Below, one piece after another: positions 1 through 8,285 of a DNA stretch of 64,000 nt (within the stretch, counting starts at the first letter, position 1; every line of letters starts with the position of its first letter). The stretch is from Oscillospiraceae bacterium (GTDB taxonomy: Bacteria > Bacillota > Clostridia > Oscillospirales > Oscillospiraceae). The position numbers were made by a program, and so were the translations under genes. The notes beneath the pieces were generated by a model. That model did not search any database and was not told the DNA's origin. It saw nothing but the letters and a program-made list of their open reading frames with translations. The DNA lies in the NCBI GenBank assembly GCA_022846075.1, contig AP025582.1, positions 2,170,001 to 2,234,000 on the forward strand, read 5' to 3'.

Positions 1-39
1 CAAAATCTGAAAGTGGGGTGTCGGATTATTCTACTTTTC

Positions 40-68
40 TTGCCCCTCACGACTCAACCGTGTATAAT
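40..68 (+). promoter_or_regulatory. Promoter of the 0.1-2.3 kb operon
   Basis: TTGCCC at 40-45, a 17-base spacer and a perfect TATAAT at 63-68 form a sigma-A-type promoter. It sits about 35 bases before the first start codon of a five-gene + strand run with little or no space between genes. Confidence 0.7.
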
Positions 69-103
69 GCAGATAAACAGGAAAACAGACAAGGAGCATC
101 GCT

Positions 104-676
104 ATGCGCATTCTCATGCTGGGCAACAGCTTTACTTTCACCAACAACATACCGCGAATGCTGGCGGAGCTGACCGGGGCGGAGGTGGTCCACCACACAC
201 GGGGTGGGGCGCGGCTGTCGGAGCAGCTGAATCCGCAGACCCGCCTGGGCGCAAAAACCCAAGCGGCGTTGGCGAATGAGCGGTGGGACTATGTGGTACT
301 CCAGGAGATGAGCCACGGCCCCATCACCGCCCCAAAGAGCTTTTTGGGCAGCGTCCGACTGCTGTGTGAGCAGATCCGGGAAAACGGGGCCGTCCCGCTC
401 CTCTACGCCACTTGGGCGTACCAAAAGGGCGGGGACAAGCTGGCGGCCAAGGGCTGGGACTATGACGAGATGGCCCGTAAGCTGTCCGTGGCATACCGCC
501 AAGCCGCCCAGGAGAACAACGCACTGCTTGCCGATGTGGGCCAGCGGTTTTACGAGTTGTCCCACACGCAGGACCTCTACGCCGCCGACGGCGTCCACCC
601 CAATGAGGCGGGCTCCCGCATCGCGGCGGAGACCCTTGCGGCCGTGATTCAACAACAGAAGGAGAACCAACTATGA
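104..676 (+). CDS. SGNH/GDSL-family hydrolase
   Basis: A 190-aa probable esterase-type hydrolase. The N-terminal GNSFT block (residues 7-11) carries the nucleophile Ser of SGNH enzymes, and the C-terminal DGVHPNEAG block supplies the Asp and His of the triad. There is no signal peptide, so it should act in the cytoplasm. The start follows AAGGAG by a normal distance. It is the first gene of an operon; its stop overlaps the next ATG (ATGA), implying coupled translation. Substrate unknown. A second unrelated SGNH protein lies at 11.1-11.7 kb. Confidence 0.8.
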   Translation: MRILMLGNSFTFTNNIPRMLAELTGAEVVHHTRGGARLSEQLNPQTRLGAKTQAALANERWDYVVLQEMSHGPITAPKSFLGSVRLLCEQIRENGAVPLLYATWAYQKGGDKLAAKGWDYDEMARKLSVAYRQAAQENNALLADVGQRFYELSHTQDLYAADGVHPNEAGSRIAAETLAAVIQQQKENQL

Positions 677-1083
677 TTCGTGAGATCTGTAAAGACGAGG
701 CCTTTCTGGCCCAGAAGGCGGAGCCCGCCACACCGGACGACATTCAAATTGCAACGGACCTGCTGGAGACATTGGAGCACCATAAGTCCGGCTGCGTGGG
801 TATGGCGGCCAACATGATCGGCGTGAACAAGCGCATCATCGCCTTTGACAATGAGGGCGAGTACATGGTCATATTCAACCCGGAGATCATCAAAAAATCG
901 GAGCCCTATCAGACGGAGGAGGGCTGTCTCTCCCTCAACGGCGTCCGCCCCGCCAAGCGGTGGAAGTCCGTCAAGGTACGCTGGCAGAACGAGAAATTCC
1001 AGGAGCGGGTCAAGACTTTTACCGGCTGGACGGCCCAAATCATCCAGCACGAGCTGGACCACTGCGAGGGCATCATCATCTGA
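673..1083 (+). CDS. Peptide deformylase-like protein, copy 1
   Basis: A 136-aa metallohydrolase of the deformylase family, which removes formyl groups from nascent N-terminal Met. Motif 2 (EEGCLSL, about residues 83-89) keeps the metal-binding Cys and motif 3 (QHELDH) keeps both His and the catalytic Glu. Motif 1 reads VGMAANMIG: the Gln normal in GxGxAAxQxG is Met, a variant I associate with a divergent Clostridia subgroup. It overlaps the SGNH gene by 4 bases. A paralog of identical length lies at 49160-49570. Full deformylase activity is not certain because of the Gln to Met change. Confidence 0.8.
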   Translation: MIREICKDEAFLAQKAEPATPDDIQIATDLLETLEHHKSGCVGMAANMIGVNKRIIAFDNEGEYMVIFNPEIIKKSEPYQTEEGCLSLNGVRPAKRWKSVKVRWQNEKFQERVKTFTGWTAQIIQHELDHCEGIII

Positions 1084-1095
1084 GGAGGGACAGCT

Positions 1096-1410
1096 GTGAA
1101 AAAGTGTAAGATCACTGTCATGCGGATGGCCCGATATGACGACCTGATGGCACAATATGAAAATCCCATTTCCCACGCCTGCGACATTAAGGTGGGGCAG
1201 GTCTTTGTCGCCAACGGCTGGGAGAAGCCGGAGGGCTTCTGTCCCAGCGCCTGGGACACCCTCTCGCCCTTCGTGCTGGCCCTGAGCCACGGGGCGGCGG
1301 ATTTTTACGACGGCTGGATGAAAAATCCCAAGTCCGCCATGCTCTCCTGCAACGACGGCTTCCGTCCGGTGAGCTTCCTGGTGGAGGCCCTGGATGAGGA
1401 CGCGGACTAA
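1096..1410 (+). CDS. TIGR04076 family protein
   Basis: A 104-aa protein matching the TIGR04076 family by its opening KKCKITVMR, the PEGFCPSAW segment and the C-terminal CNDGFRPVSF block. The function of the family is unknown; it is common in anaerobic Firmicutes. The GTG start is supported by GAGGAGGG just upstream, overlapping the end of the deformylase-like gene region. It is the third gene of the operon and is followed closely by a phosphoesterase. No signal peptide or membrane segment is visible. Confidence 0.75.
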   Translation: MKKCKITVMRMARYDDLMAQYENPISHACDIKVGQVFVANGWEKPEGFCPSAWDTLSPFVLALSHGAADFYDGWMKNPKSAMLSCNDGFRPVSFLVEALDEDAD

Positions 1411-1422
1411 AGGAGGAGCCTA

Positions 1423-1884
1423 ATGAAACTCGCCATTCTCTCAGACACCCACGGCCTGCTACGGCCGGAGGTGGTGGAGTATCTGCAAACCGCCGACGCC
1501 ATCCTCCACGCCGGGGACATCAACACCCAGGCCATCGTGGACCGGCTGGCGTCCATGGCTCCCCTGTACATCGTCCGGGGCAACAACGATAAGGACTGGG
1601 CAGAGGCCATCCCCCACGACCTCACCGTCACCCTGGGCGGTGTGACCTTTTACATGGTCCACAACAAGAAAGAGGTCCCAGCAGAACTCCCCGGCGTGGA
1701 CGCGGTGGTGTTCGGCCACTTCCACAAGTATGTGGAGGAGGAGAAAAACGGCCTTCGCTGGCTGAACCCCGGCTCCTGCGGCCCCCGGCGGTTCCATCAG
1801 GAGATCACCCTGATGATGGCGGAGGCGGAGGACGGCCAACTCCGGGTGGAGAAAATCACCATTCCCCATGAGGTGAAGGGATAA
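1423..1884 (+). CDS. YfcE/MJ0936-type metallophosphoesterase
   Basis: A 153-aa calcineurin-like phosphoesterase of the small YfcE/MJ0936 class. The metal-site motifs are in order: SDTHG (residues 7-11), HAGDI, GNND, and the paired GHFHK and NPGSCGPRR near the C-terminus. These enzymes hydrolyse phosphodiesters, often with Mn or Ni; the natural substrate is unknown. AAGGAGGAG precedes the ATG. It is the fourth gene of the operon, 12 bases after the TIGR04076 gene. Confidence 0.85.
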   Translation: MKLAILSDTHGLLRPEVVEYLQTADAILHAGDINTQAIVDRLASMAPLYIVRGNNDKDWAEAIPHDLTVTLGGVTFYMVHNKKEVPAELPGVDAVVFGHFHKYVEEEKNGLRWLNPGSCGPRRFHQEITLMMAEAEDGQLRVEKITIPHEVKG

Positions 1885-1903
1885 CCGGCAGGGAGGGACG
1901 AGC

Positions 1904-2278
1904 ATGACCGACGGAACTGTGACTGCCACGGTACTGGCCTACATCAGGGAGCAGTACGGCAGCGAGCCGGAATACCTGTGGGCCAAGAGCCCCAACAACG
2001 CGGCGATCCGCCACCGGGACAGCAAAAAGTGGTTTGCCGCGCTTCTGCTGGAACTGCCCCGGAAAACCCTCGGACTGCCCGGCGAGGGCCGCGTGGATAT
2101 CCTCAATGTGAAATGTGACCCGCTGATGAAAGGGTCGCTGCTGGACAGCAGGCGGTTCCTGCCCGGCTATCACATGAACAAGGAGCACTGGATTACGATT
2201 TTGTTGGACGGTTCTGTGCCTGCCGGGGAGATCTTTCCGCTGATTGACATGAGCTTTCAGCTGACCCAAAAGAAGTGA
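1904..2278 (+). CDS. MmcQ/YjbR family protein
   Basis: A 124-aa protein of the MmcQ/YjbR (CyaY-fold) family, recognised from the N-terminal YLWAKSPNNAAIRH, the central DILNVKCDP and the late GYHMNKEHW blocks. Members are annotated as DNA-binding-like but the biochemical role is poorly known. GGGAGGG precedes the ATG. It is the last gene of the operon; the terminator at 2280-2304 follows directly. Confidence 0.8.
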   Translation: MTDGTVTATVLAYIREQYGSEPEYLWAKSPNNAAIRHRDSKKWFAALLLELPRKTLGLPGEGRVDILNVKCDPLMKGSLLDSRRFLPGYHMNKEHWITILLDGSVPAGEIFPLIDMSFQLTQKK

Positions 2279-2279
2279 A

Positions 2280-2304
2280 GGAGGACCGTCCGGTCCTCCT
2301 TTTT
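2280..2304. terminator. Bidirectional terminator
   Basis: GGAGGACCG and CGGTCCTCC flank a 2-base loop and are followed by TTTTT on the + strand. It closes the + strand operon and abuts the stop of the convergent integrase, so it probably serves both. Confidence 0.75.
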
Positions 2305-3881
2305 CACGCCTGCCCCAGCATTTCCCGGAGCAGCTCATAGTGCTTGGCCACCGTGTGCCGGGTCACTCCGGCACCCTTGGTGATGACGCTGTAATTTGTC
2401 TCATCGGGGTGGAACCGCAGGTACTGCCAGATCTGCTTCTGCTTTTTGGTGAGATTATCCGGCGGGACGATCCCGTTGATCCGGTCCTGAATGGCCTTGC
2501 GCTCCGCTTTCATTTCCTCAATCAGCACCTTCAATTTCTCCTCGCACTCCTCCCGGGTGTGGGCGTAGACGCATTTGGAGTGCTTTTTGCCGTCGGGCCA
2601 CACGGGGGAGTAGCGGCCTTCAAACAGGTGGTCGTTGATCTCCGAGATGCACCCGGTACCCGGCTTTCTGATCCGCCCCAGCACGGGCTGGAAGTCCGTC
2701 ATCCGGGGCGGCTCCGGCTGAGGTGCATCCTCCTGCACCTGATTGCCCAGCCCCCGGTCGATCTTCGCTGCCGCCTCCGTCTGCATATCCCCGGTGATGT
2801 GGGTGTAGATGTCCAGGGTGGTAGCCGCCGACACATGGCCCAGCATGGCGGAGAGGGTCTTCACATCCATGTCGTTCTCCAGAGACAGTGTGGCAAAAGT
2901 ATGGCGCAGATCATGAAATCTGATCATCTTACATCCCGCCCGCTCCAGGATGATCTGGAGCCGCCTGCGCACAACACCGGGAGAGAGCGGCGCATCCTCT
3001 TTGATGGGAGAGGGGAACATCCACCGGGAGTCCACGGTGTTCCGGTATTCCCGCAGCACCTCCACCACCGCAGGCGGCAGGATCAGGGTGCGGATGGAGG
3101 TCTTGGTCTTGGGGACGCTCATCTGCAGCTTTCCCTTCACCTCGTAGACCTGCTTGTCCACCGTCAGCGTCCCGGTGGTGAAGTCCAGGTCGTCCCACTG
3201 GAGGGCCATCAGCTCACCCCGCCGCAAGCCGGTGCACAGGTCCAGGAGGAACAGCTCATAGTACCCCTCGGCCTGGGCCTGGATGAGAAACCGCTGGAGC
3301 TCCTCCCGGCTGAGCACCTGCATCTCCCGGCCCTTTTTCGGCGGCAGCTTGCACCCGATGGCCGGGTTCACCCGGATGAGGCCCTGCTGGACCGCTTTCT
3401 CCAGGGCGGAGCGGCAGGTGGCGTGACAGCCCCGCACCAGGGTGTCGGACAGGCCCTCGCCGAATTGCTCGGTGCGGACAAGCCGCCCACCCTTTTTCAG
3501 CCGGGTGTAGAACTGCTGGAGGTCCTTCTGGGTCAGCTGGTTCAGCGGGAGCTTGCCCAGTTCCGGGATGATGTGCTGATAGATCTTGCACTCGTAACAG
3601 GCCTGGGTGGTGGGCCGAATTTTAGGCTTGGAGTAGTTCTGATACCAGAAGTCCAGCCACTCCCCGAAAGGCATATCGGGCCGTATCTTCTCGGACTTGG
3701 AGCCGCCCACCGTCTCCATGAGCTGTTTCAGCTTCTCCTGACACTCCCGCTTGGTCTTGGCCAGCAAATTTTTTGTTTTGGGCAGGCCCTTCTCGTCGTA
3801 GCCGACGACAGCCCGGCCTTCCCAGCGGCCGTCCTTGCGCTGTCTTACGGTCCCGGTGCCGTTTTTCCGTCTCTTTGCCAC
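2304..3881 (-). CDS. Tyrosine recombinase with C-terminal HTH extension
   Basis: A 525-aa integrase. It has an arm-binding domain at about 1-55, a SAM-like core-binding domain at 70-175 and a catalytic domain with Arg220 (TGLRRGE), His323/Arg326 (HDLRH), His348 and nucleophile Tyr359 (LDIYTH). Unusually, about 130 residues follow: a second arm-binding-like block (about 402-450, with EGRYSPVWPDGKKHSK) and a helix-turn-helix-like end (about 476-522, LTKKQKQIWQYL then GVTRHTVAKHY). The start overlaps the end of the neighbouring integrase by 37 bases, so the two are probably translated together. Typical relatives are near 400 aa, so the tail is an addition. Confidence 0.9.
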   Translation of the reverse strand: MAKRRKNGTGTVRQRKDGRWEGRAVVGYDEKGLPKTKNLLAKTKRECQEKLKQLMETVGGSKSEKIRPDMPFGEWLDFWYQNYSKPKIRPTTQACYECKIYQHIIPELGKLPLNQLTQKDLQQFYTRLKKGGRLVRTEQFGEGLSDTLVRGCHATCRSALEKAVQQGLIRVNPAIGCKLPPKKGREMQVLSREELQRFLIQAQAEGYYELFLLDLCTGLRRGELMALQWDDLDFTTGTLTVDKQVYEVKGKLQMSVPKTKTSIRTLILPPAVVEVLREYRNTVDSRWMFPSPIKEDAPLSPGVVRRRLQIILERAGCKMIRFHDLRHTFATLSLENDMDVKTLSAMLGHVSAATTLDIYTHITGDMQTEAAAKIDRGLGNQVQEDAPQPEPPRMTDFQPVLGRIRKPGTGCISEINDHLFEGRYSPVWPDGKKHSKCVYAHTREECEEKLKVLIEEMKAERKAIQDRINGIVPPDNLTKKQKQIWQYLRFHPDETNYSVITKGAGVTRHTVAKHYELLREMLGQA

Positions 3882-5047
3882 GGTTTCAGCTCCTTCCCGA
3901 AGATATTTTCCAGAAAGCCGCCGACTACATGGCTGGCGGCTTTCTGCATATCCGGCGTCACATGGGTGTAGGTGTCCAGAGTGAAGCTGGCGTTGGTGTG
4001 GCCCAGGATGCCGGATAGGGTCTTGGCGTCCACGCCGCTGGTAAGGGCGTGGGTGGCAAAAGTGTGTCTTAAATCATGAAACCTGATTTGGGGCAGCCCC
4101 GTTTCTTTCAGGATCTGCTTCATCCGGTAGTAGGCGGCGCTGGGGCGGACGGGCTTTTCCGGTGCCAGCAGCTCCGGGAAGATCCACTGGCTGACGGCGT
4201 GCTTCTTCCGTTCCCGCAGGCGCTGGGCTGTGCTGGGCGGCAGGTGGATGACCCGCCTGCCCTGGCTGGTCTTGGTCTCGCCGATCTCCAGCACCCCGGC
4301 TTTGGGGGCGTTCACTGAGCGGGCGATCTTCAGTGTCCCGGCGGCCTCGTCGAAGTCCTGCCACATGAGCCCGCAGATCTCGCCCCGGCGCAGGCCGGTG
4401 GTCAGCTCCGTGTAGAAGAAGTCCCGCCAGATTTCGTTCCGGTCCACCTCCGCCAGAAATGTCTCCATCTCCGCCTTGCTCAGAATCTGCTTGGGCCGGT
4501 AGTTGGCCTTGGGCACCGTCGCCCCGTCGGTGGGGTTATAGGGGATGATGTGGGCGGTCACCGCGTCCTTCATGGCGCGGTGGAGCATGGCGTGGATGCG
4601 GAGGACCATGGAGTCCGACAGCTCATGTCCATGCTCTGGGTGGTCGCGGACGCGGCCCTCCTGTTTGATCTTCGTGTACATCCTCTGGATGTCCATTTGA
4701 GTGATGCGGGAGACCACCTTGTTCCCCAGGATGGGCTTGATGTAACAGCGGATGTACTGCTCGTAGCTCCGCAGGGTGTTGGGCCGCAGGGTGTGGGCGG
4801 CGTAGTCCTCCATCCAGCGGTCCAGCCATTCCCCCAGGGTCATGCGGCTGTCCTCGGTCAGCTCGATGTCCTGGTATTCCTCGATGTTTTGATGGAGCTT
4901 GTCCATCAGCTCTTTCTGGGTTTTGGCCAGCACATACCGGAAGAGGGGCTCGCCGTTCCGCTTGTGGCCCGCCACGATGCGCCCTTCCCAGCGGCCGTTC
5001 TCCCGTTTGCGGACCATGCCGTCCCCGCACGGCCTGCGTTTTGCCAT
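3845..5047 (-). CDS. Tyrosine recombinase, second of a tandem pair
   Basis: A 400-aa site-specific integrase. The catalytic residues are visible: Arg in TTGLRRGE, HDLRHTFA, GH(TNAS) and the Tyr of LDTYTH. I chose the ATG at 5047 because GGAGGTGAG lies just before it; an upstream in-frame ATG at 5089 has no such site. Its 3' end overlaps the other integrase gene. Paired recombinases suggest either a heteromeric recombinase or one enzyme each for integration and excision. Mobile-element role certain, division of labour inferred. Confidence 0.9.
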   Translation of the reverse strand: MAKRRPCGDGMVRKRENGRWEGRIVAGHKRNGEPLFRYVLAKTQKELMDKLHQNIEEYQDIELTEDSRMTLGEWLDRWMEDYAAHTLRPNTLRSYEQYIRCYIKPILGNKVVSRITQMDIQRMYTKIKQEGRVRDHPEHGHELSDSMVLRIHAMLHRAMKDAVTAHIIPYNPTDGATVPKANYRPKQILSKAEMETFLAEVDRNEIWRDFFYTELTTGLRRGEICGLMWQDFDEAAGTLKIARSVNAPKAGVLEIGETKTSQGRRVIHLPPSTAQRLRERKKHAVSQWIFPELLAPEKPVRPSAAYYRMKQILKETGLPQIRFHDLRHTFATHALTSGVDAKTLSGILGHTNASFTLDTYTHVTPDMQKAASHVVGGFLENIFGKELKPWQRDGKTAPGP

Positions 5048-5070
5048 TGTTCTCACCTCCAAGGGTTTTA

Positions 5071-5088
5071 TCTTTGATTTGTGATGCA
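5071..5088 (+). repeat. Short direct repeat, copy A
   Basis: TCTTTGATTTGTGATGCA here recurs at 5704-5721 as TCTTTGATTTGCGGTGCA (16 of 18 identical). The two copies bracket the Zn-ribbon and DUF6809 genes, upstream of the integrase. Possible recombinase arm-type sites or traces of a cassette insertion. Confidence 0.4.
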
Positions 5089-5101
5089 ATTTTTGAGCGG
5101 C

Positions 5102-5308
5102 TTACCTGACGGGCGGGAATTTGTGAGGTTCCGCCACGCACTGGAACAGTACCGCGCCGCAGCGGCGGCAGATCAGGTACCGCAGGCGGTTGCCCAGCAT
5201 CCCGTGCTTTTTGAAGGTCACCAGCGCTTCACCGTGCTGCCAGCCGACGCCCAGGTCCTCACAGCCGCAATACTGGCACCGCTTGACCGGAAATTGCGTT
5301 GTTATCAT
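5102..5308 (-). CDS. Small zinc-ribbon protein
   Basis: A 68-aa protein with two Cys pairs, CQYCGC near residue 11 and CRRCG near residue 47, the layout of a zinc ribbon. No enzyme motif is visible. It lies between the integrase pair and a DUF6809 gene in the mobilizable element, 2 bases from the latter, so probably belongs to the same transcript. Function not recognised; DNA or RNA binding is a guess from the fold. Confidence 0.6.
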   Translation of the reverse strand: MITTQFPVKRCQYCGCEDLGVGWQHGEALVTFKKHGMLGNRLRYLICRRCGAVLFQCVAEPHKFPPVR

Positions 5309-5310
5309 GG

Positions 5311-5619
5311 TCAGACCTCCTGTTCTCCATTTTTGCCGATCACATCGCCGTCGTTCTCGGCCAGGGCTTCCAGCATCAGCCGCACCCCCAGACGGAAGCC
5401 CAGGATGAAATTCTCCAGAGCCAGGGTGCTGCCGATCTCGTTCTCCGCGTTGATGAGCCGCAGCAACAACCTCTTTTCTTTGCCTTCCAGCAGCGCGGTA
5501 AGCTGTTCTTCACATTCCTCCGACTGCTCCATGGCCCGTTGCAGGGGCGTGCCCCGCTTGCATCGCAGAGCATTGGGCGTGATGTTTCCGTAGTAGAGAT
5601 CTTCCAGTGTGGTCCTCAT
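5311..5619 (-). CDS. DUF6809 family protein
   Basis: A 102-aa protein of the DUF6809 type, recognised by the opening TTLEDLYYGNI and the late FILGFRLGVRLM segment. Such proteins recur on Clostridia integrative elements; their function is unknown. The ATG at 5619 is preceded by AAGGAGGTGG. It lies between the relaxase and the Zn-ribbon gene. Confidence 0.75.
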   Translation of the reverse strand: MRTTLEDLYYGNITPNALRCKRGTPLQRAMEQSEECEEQLTALLEGKEKRLLLRLINAENEIGSTLALENFILGFRLGVRLMLEALAENDGDVIGKNGEQEV

Positions 5620-5703
5620 GTGTGCCACCTCCTTATCAGCAACACACAATACCCGAACCAACGGAGAATAGCTATACCCAGAATACACTTTTTCAAAGAT
5701 TTT

Positions 5704-5721
5704 TCTTTGATTTGCGGTGCA
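5704..5721 (+). repeat. Short direct repeat, copy B
   Basis: Second copy of the 18-base motif at 5071-5088, located between the relaxase stop and the DUF6809 promoter region. It also forms part of a TCAAAG/CTTTGA inverted repeat starting at about 5692. Confidence 0.4.
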
Positions 5722-5734
5722 GATCTTGACGGAC

Positions 5735-7540
5735 CTACATCCCGTCCATGGTCATGTTCCAGGGTCCGTACATCTCCTCCTCGTGGTCATCCGCCTTATG
5801 TCCCAGGGCGATCTTCTTCTCCCGGATCCTTTGCCGGAGCTTGCTGTCTACCTGATGGCCCGCAGGGGAGACGGGCGGCACAGAATTTTGCTGGAAGATC
5901 TGTCCCATATGGCAGAGCAGTCTGGTGGCGGAGAGGAGGACATTCGGATTTTGAAACTGGTTGAACCGTTCCAGGAAAAATTCAGCGTATTGGTTCCCCC
6001 GGATCGTTGACTCGACGAACCAGTGATAGGCCTGCTCCCGGTCCCGATTCACATCCTTCCCCATGAGGTACAGTTTTCCCAGCGCATATTGAGCGTACGG
6101 ATCGTCCAGCTGGGCGGAGGCAGTCAGATATTCTATCGCCTGGGGAATGTCCTTGGGGACCTGTTCTCCCTGGAGATACAGCTTGCCCAGCCGGTAGACG
6201 GCGTACCGGTTTTCCCGCGCTGCCGCCCGTTTGTACCAGGAGATAGCCTCGTCGATCCGATCCTGACTTTGCATCAGCTTGCCCAGAGCGTATTGGGAGA
6301 AATCGTTTCCCGCTTCGGCGGAGCGGCGGAACCACAGCTCCGCCTGTTCATCGTCCGGGAGAACGCCCAGGCCATCCCGCCAGCACTTGCCCAGCTGATG
6401 CGCCGCCACGGTGAACCCGCTGTCCCAGAGCTGTTCCAGTGTATGCACCTGGTTGCGCTTTTCCTCCTCTGTCATGTCCTCATCCTCCAGGACCTCTTTG
6501 GCATCCCGGTACGCCATCACCATCTCCCACATAGCGGGTGGGGAAGAGAACACGGTGTCCAGGTCCTCATCGTTCTCGTCGGTCATGTGCTCATCTTCAA
6601 AGGAGAACGCGTTCAGGCGGATGTGCTCCGCCTCCCGGATGACCATGTTCTTGATGACCTTGAACTCTTTTTGCCGGGAGAGGGGAGGGCGTTCCCTGGG
6701 AGTGTCCTTATAGTACTGCTCCACCTCGTCCCGGAGCTGGTTCCAGATCTCATAACACTCCGCCACCTCCGGGAGCTTTGCCAGCTCGTCTACCACGGCG
6801 TCCACCTGCGCCTTCACCGGCTTTTTCAGATAGCCGTAGACCTTTTTGCCCTTGACTTCCGCCAGCATCCCGGCCAGCGTTTCCATTTTTGCCGCGATTT
6901 CCGGGCTGTCACAGACGGAGGAGCGCATCTGACAGATGAGCTGTCCCATGGCCGTCTGCGCTGTATCCCGCACCTCCTGGTAGGAGCGGTCCTTCTGCTG
7001 ATAGAGGGACAGCAGCTCATCCTGGAAGATGTCACGGGTCAGCTGGGAGCGCATCTGCTCGATGCCCCGCTCCGTCAGGTAGCCTTGTTTGGGGGCTTTT
7101 GACCAGACCATCATGTGGATGTGGGGGTGGTGTTTTTCATCGTGGAAGGCGGCGCACCAGCGAAAGTCCTTGGGTGGAATTTTCATCGCCTGGGCCAGTT
7201 CTGTCTGGTGGGCCAGCAGGAGCTTGCGCCAGCTCTCCGCGCTTTCGTAACCCAACCGGGCGGCGTCCTCCCGCTTCAGGGAGTAGATGAAGGTCCACAC
7301 CGGGCCGGTGTGTGCGCTGACCGCGTCCATGGTTTCCTCCAGATCAGCGACACCGTCCCCGGAGAACAGGCCGTGGGAGCGGGGGCGCTCTGCGATGTAT
7401 TGCAGATAGCCGCCGCTCTCCTGGTGAGGGTGTGGAGCCTCGATCAGCTCCACACCCTCACGGGCGGCAATGTACTTGGCGTAGTTTCCGGCGCTGGTGC
7501 CCGGCTTGATGTAGCCGGACTTCTGGATGAGGCCGGTCAT
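5735..7540 (-). CDS. MobP3-family relaxase with Sel1-like repeats
   Basis: A 601-aa mobilisation relaxase that should nick the element at oriT and lead strand transfer. The metal-binding His cluster HDEKHHPHIHMM lies at about 133-144; a Tyr of the N-terminal region (for example near 19-24) is the likely nucleophile. Residues about 378-525 carry at least three Sel1-like repeats (HQLGKCWRDG, QYALGKLM, VYRLGKLYLQG, QYALGKLYLMG), a helical protein-binding array. The ATG overlaps the stop of the upstream RHH-like gene (ATGA). The Sel1 array may dock a coupling protein of a helper element (inference). Confidence 0.85.
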   Translation of the reverse strand: MTGLIQKSGYIKPGTSAGNYAKYIAAREGVELIEAPHPHQESGGYLQYIAERPRSHGLFSGDGVADLEETMDAVSAHTGPVWTFIYSLKREDAARLGYESAESWRKLLLAHQTELAQAMKIPPKDFRWCAAFHDEKHHPHIHMMVWSKAPKQGYLTERGIEQMRSQLTRDIFQDELLSLYQQKDRSYQEVRDTAQTAMGQLICQMRSSVCDSPEIAAKMETLAGMLAEVKGKKVYGYLKKPVKAQVDAVVDELAKLPEVAECYEIWNQLRDEVEQYYKDTPRERPPLSRQKEFKVIKNMVIREAEHIRLNAFSFEDEHMTDENDEDLDTVFSSPPAMWEMVMAYRDAKEVLEDEDMTEEEKRNQVHTLEQLWDSGFTVAAHQLGKCWRDGLGVLPDDEQAELWFRRSAEAGNDFSQYALGKLMQSQDRIDEAISWYKRAAARENRYAVYRLGKLYLQGEQVPKDIPQAIEYLTASAQLDDPYAQYALGKLYLMGKDVNRDREQAYHWFVESTIRGNQYAEFFLERFNQFQNPNVLLSATRLLCHMGQIFQQNSVPPVSPAGHQVDSKLRQRIREKKIALGHKADDHEEEMYGPWNMTMDGM

Positions 7541-7947
7541 GCGTCAGCCCCCTTTTGGAAGACGAGCGCGTCCTGAAAGGTGACCTCTCCGTTTACTTTT
7601 TTGACATTCTGGACACACCGGCTCTGCAGTTTTTGCAGCGTATCCAGGTCGACATCGAGAGCAGAGGCGAGGAGGTTCGCCATCATATCCTGTTCCACCG
7701 ACAGCTTGAAGAGCAGGTGGCCCATTCGTTTTCCGAAGGCGCCCAGCTTGCCCTCCAGCACTTCGGCCAGGACCCGCGGCAGGTATTCGTCTGCGCGCTC
7801 CGCATCCAGGTAGCCGGAGTAGAATTGGACGGCCTTCTCGATGTACTCATTTTTGGTGGAGCAGTTGTCTTTCTGGTAGTGGCTTTCCACATTGTCCCAG
7901 GCCTGGTCTGTCAGCCAGATGGTGTGTCGTTTCTTTTCTTCTTTCAT
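7537..7947 (-). CDS. Relaxosome-type accessory protein (RHH-like)
   Basis: A 136-aa protein beginning with a short basic segment and IWLTDQAWDNV, like ribbon-helix-helix plasmid mobilisation proteins, followed by a helical region. The ATG at 7947 has AAGGAGGAATAC before it. Its stop overlaps the relaxase start by 4 bases, so the two are coupled; the family norm is to bind oriT and recruit the relaxase. The long non-coding stretch upstream is the natural place for its target. Confidence 0.7.
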   Translation of the reverse strand: MKEEKKRHTIWLTDQAWDNVESHYQKDNCSTKNEYIEKAVQFYSGYLDAERADEYLPRVLAEVLEGKLGAFGKRMGHLLFKLSVEQDMMANLLASALDVDLDTLQKLQSRCVQNVKKVNGEVTFQDALVFQKGADA

Positions 7948-8285
7948 GGTGTATTCCTCCTTTTTGGGAATAGCGTCGTTGAAACCCCTGCAACAGCGGG
8001 CTTTTGGGGCTGTTTTCGAAGAACCAGCGTCAAACGGAATGTGGACCCGGCAGAAAAGCGTCAGCCCCGGCTTCCGGAAACCGCCCGCACTGCGGGTGGA
8101 AGTGACCGTCCGGGTGCGAAAAAGCGCCAGGGCTTTCTCCTGCTCTTCGTTCCCCCGCAGCCCCCGTATCGAAGCCTTGCCCAAAATCGGGCCAAAATCC
8201 GCTCCCAAAGCCCCTGCCGGGGCTGGGACTCCACCCAGCCTCGAAGGTGGGCACACAGCCTCTTACAGAGGCGTACACGGGGGCT
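7948..8285. other. Non-coding region, candidate oriT
   Basis: About 340 bases without a supported gene, directly upstream of the relaxosome and relaxase genes. It holds several GC-rich inverted repeats, among them GGGCTTTTGGGGC-type sequence at about 7999-8013 and CCCCTGCCGGGGCTGGG-type sequence at about 8210-8226. Position and structure fit an oriT; the nick site cannot be named from sequence alone. Confidence 0.4.

Noticed and set aside
2340-3971. Long + strand open frame (543 codons)
   Set aside because: It lies opposite the integrase, is rich in Pro, His and Leu like an antisense frame of GC-rich genes, and has no ribosome site.
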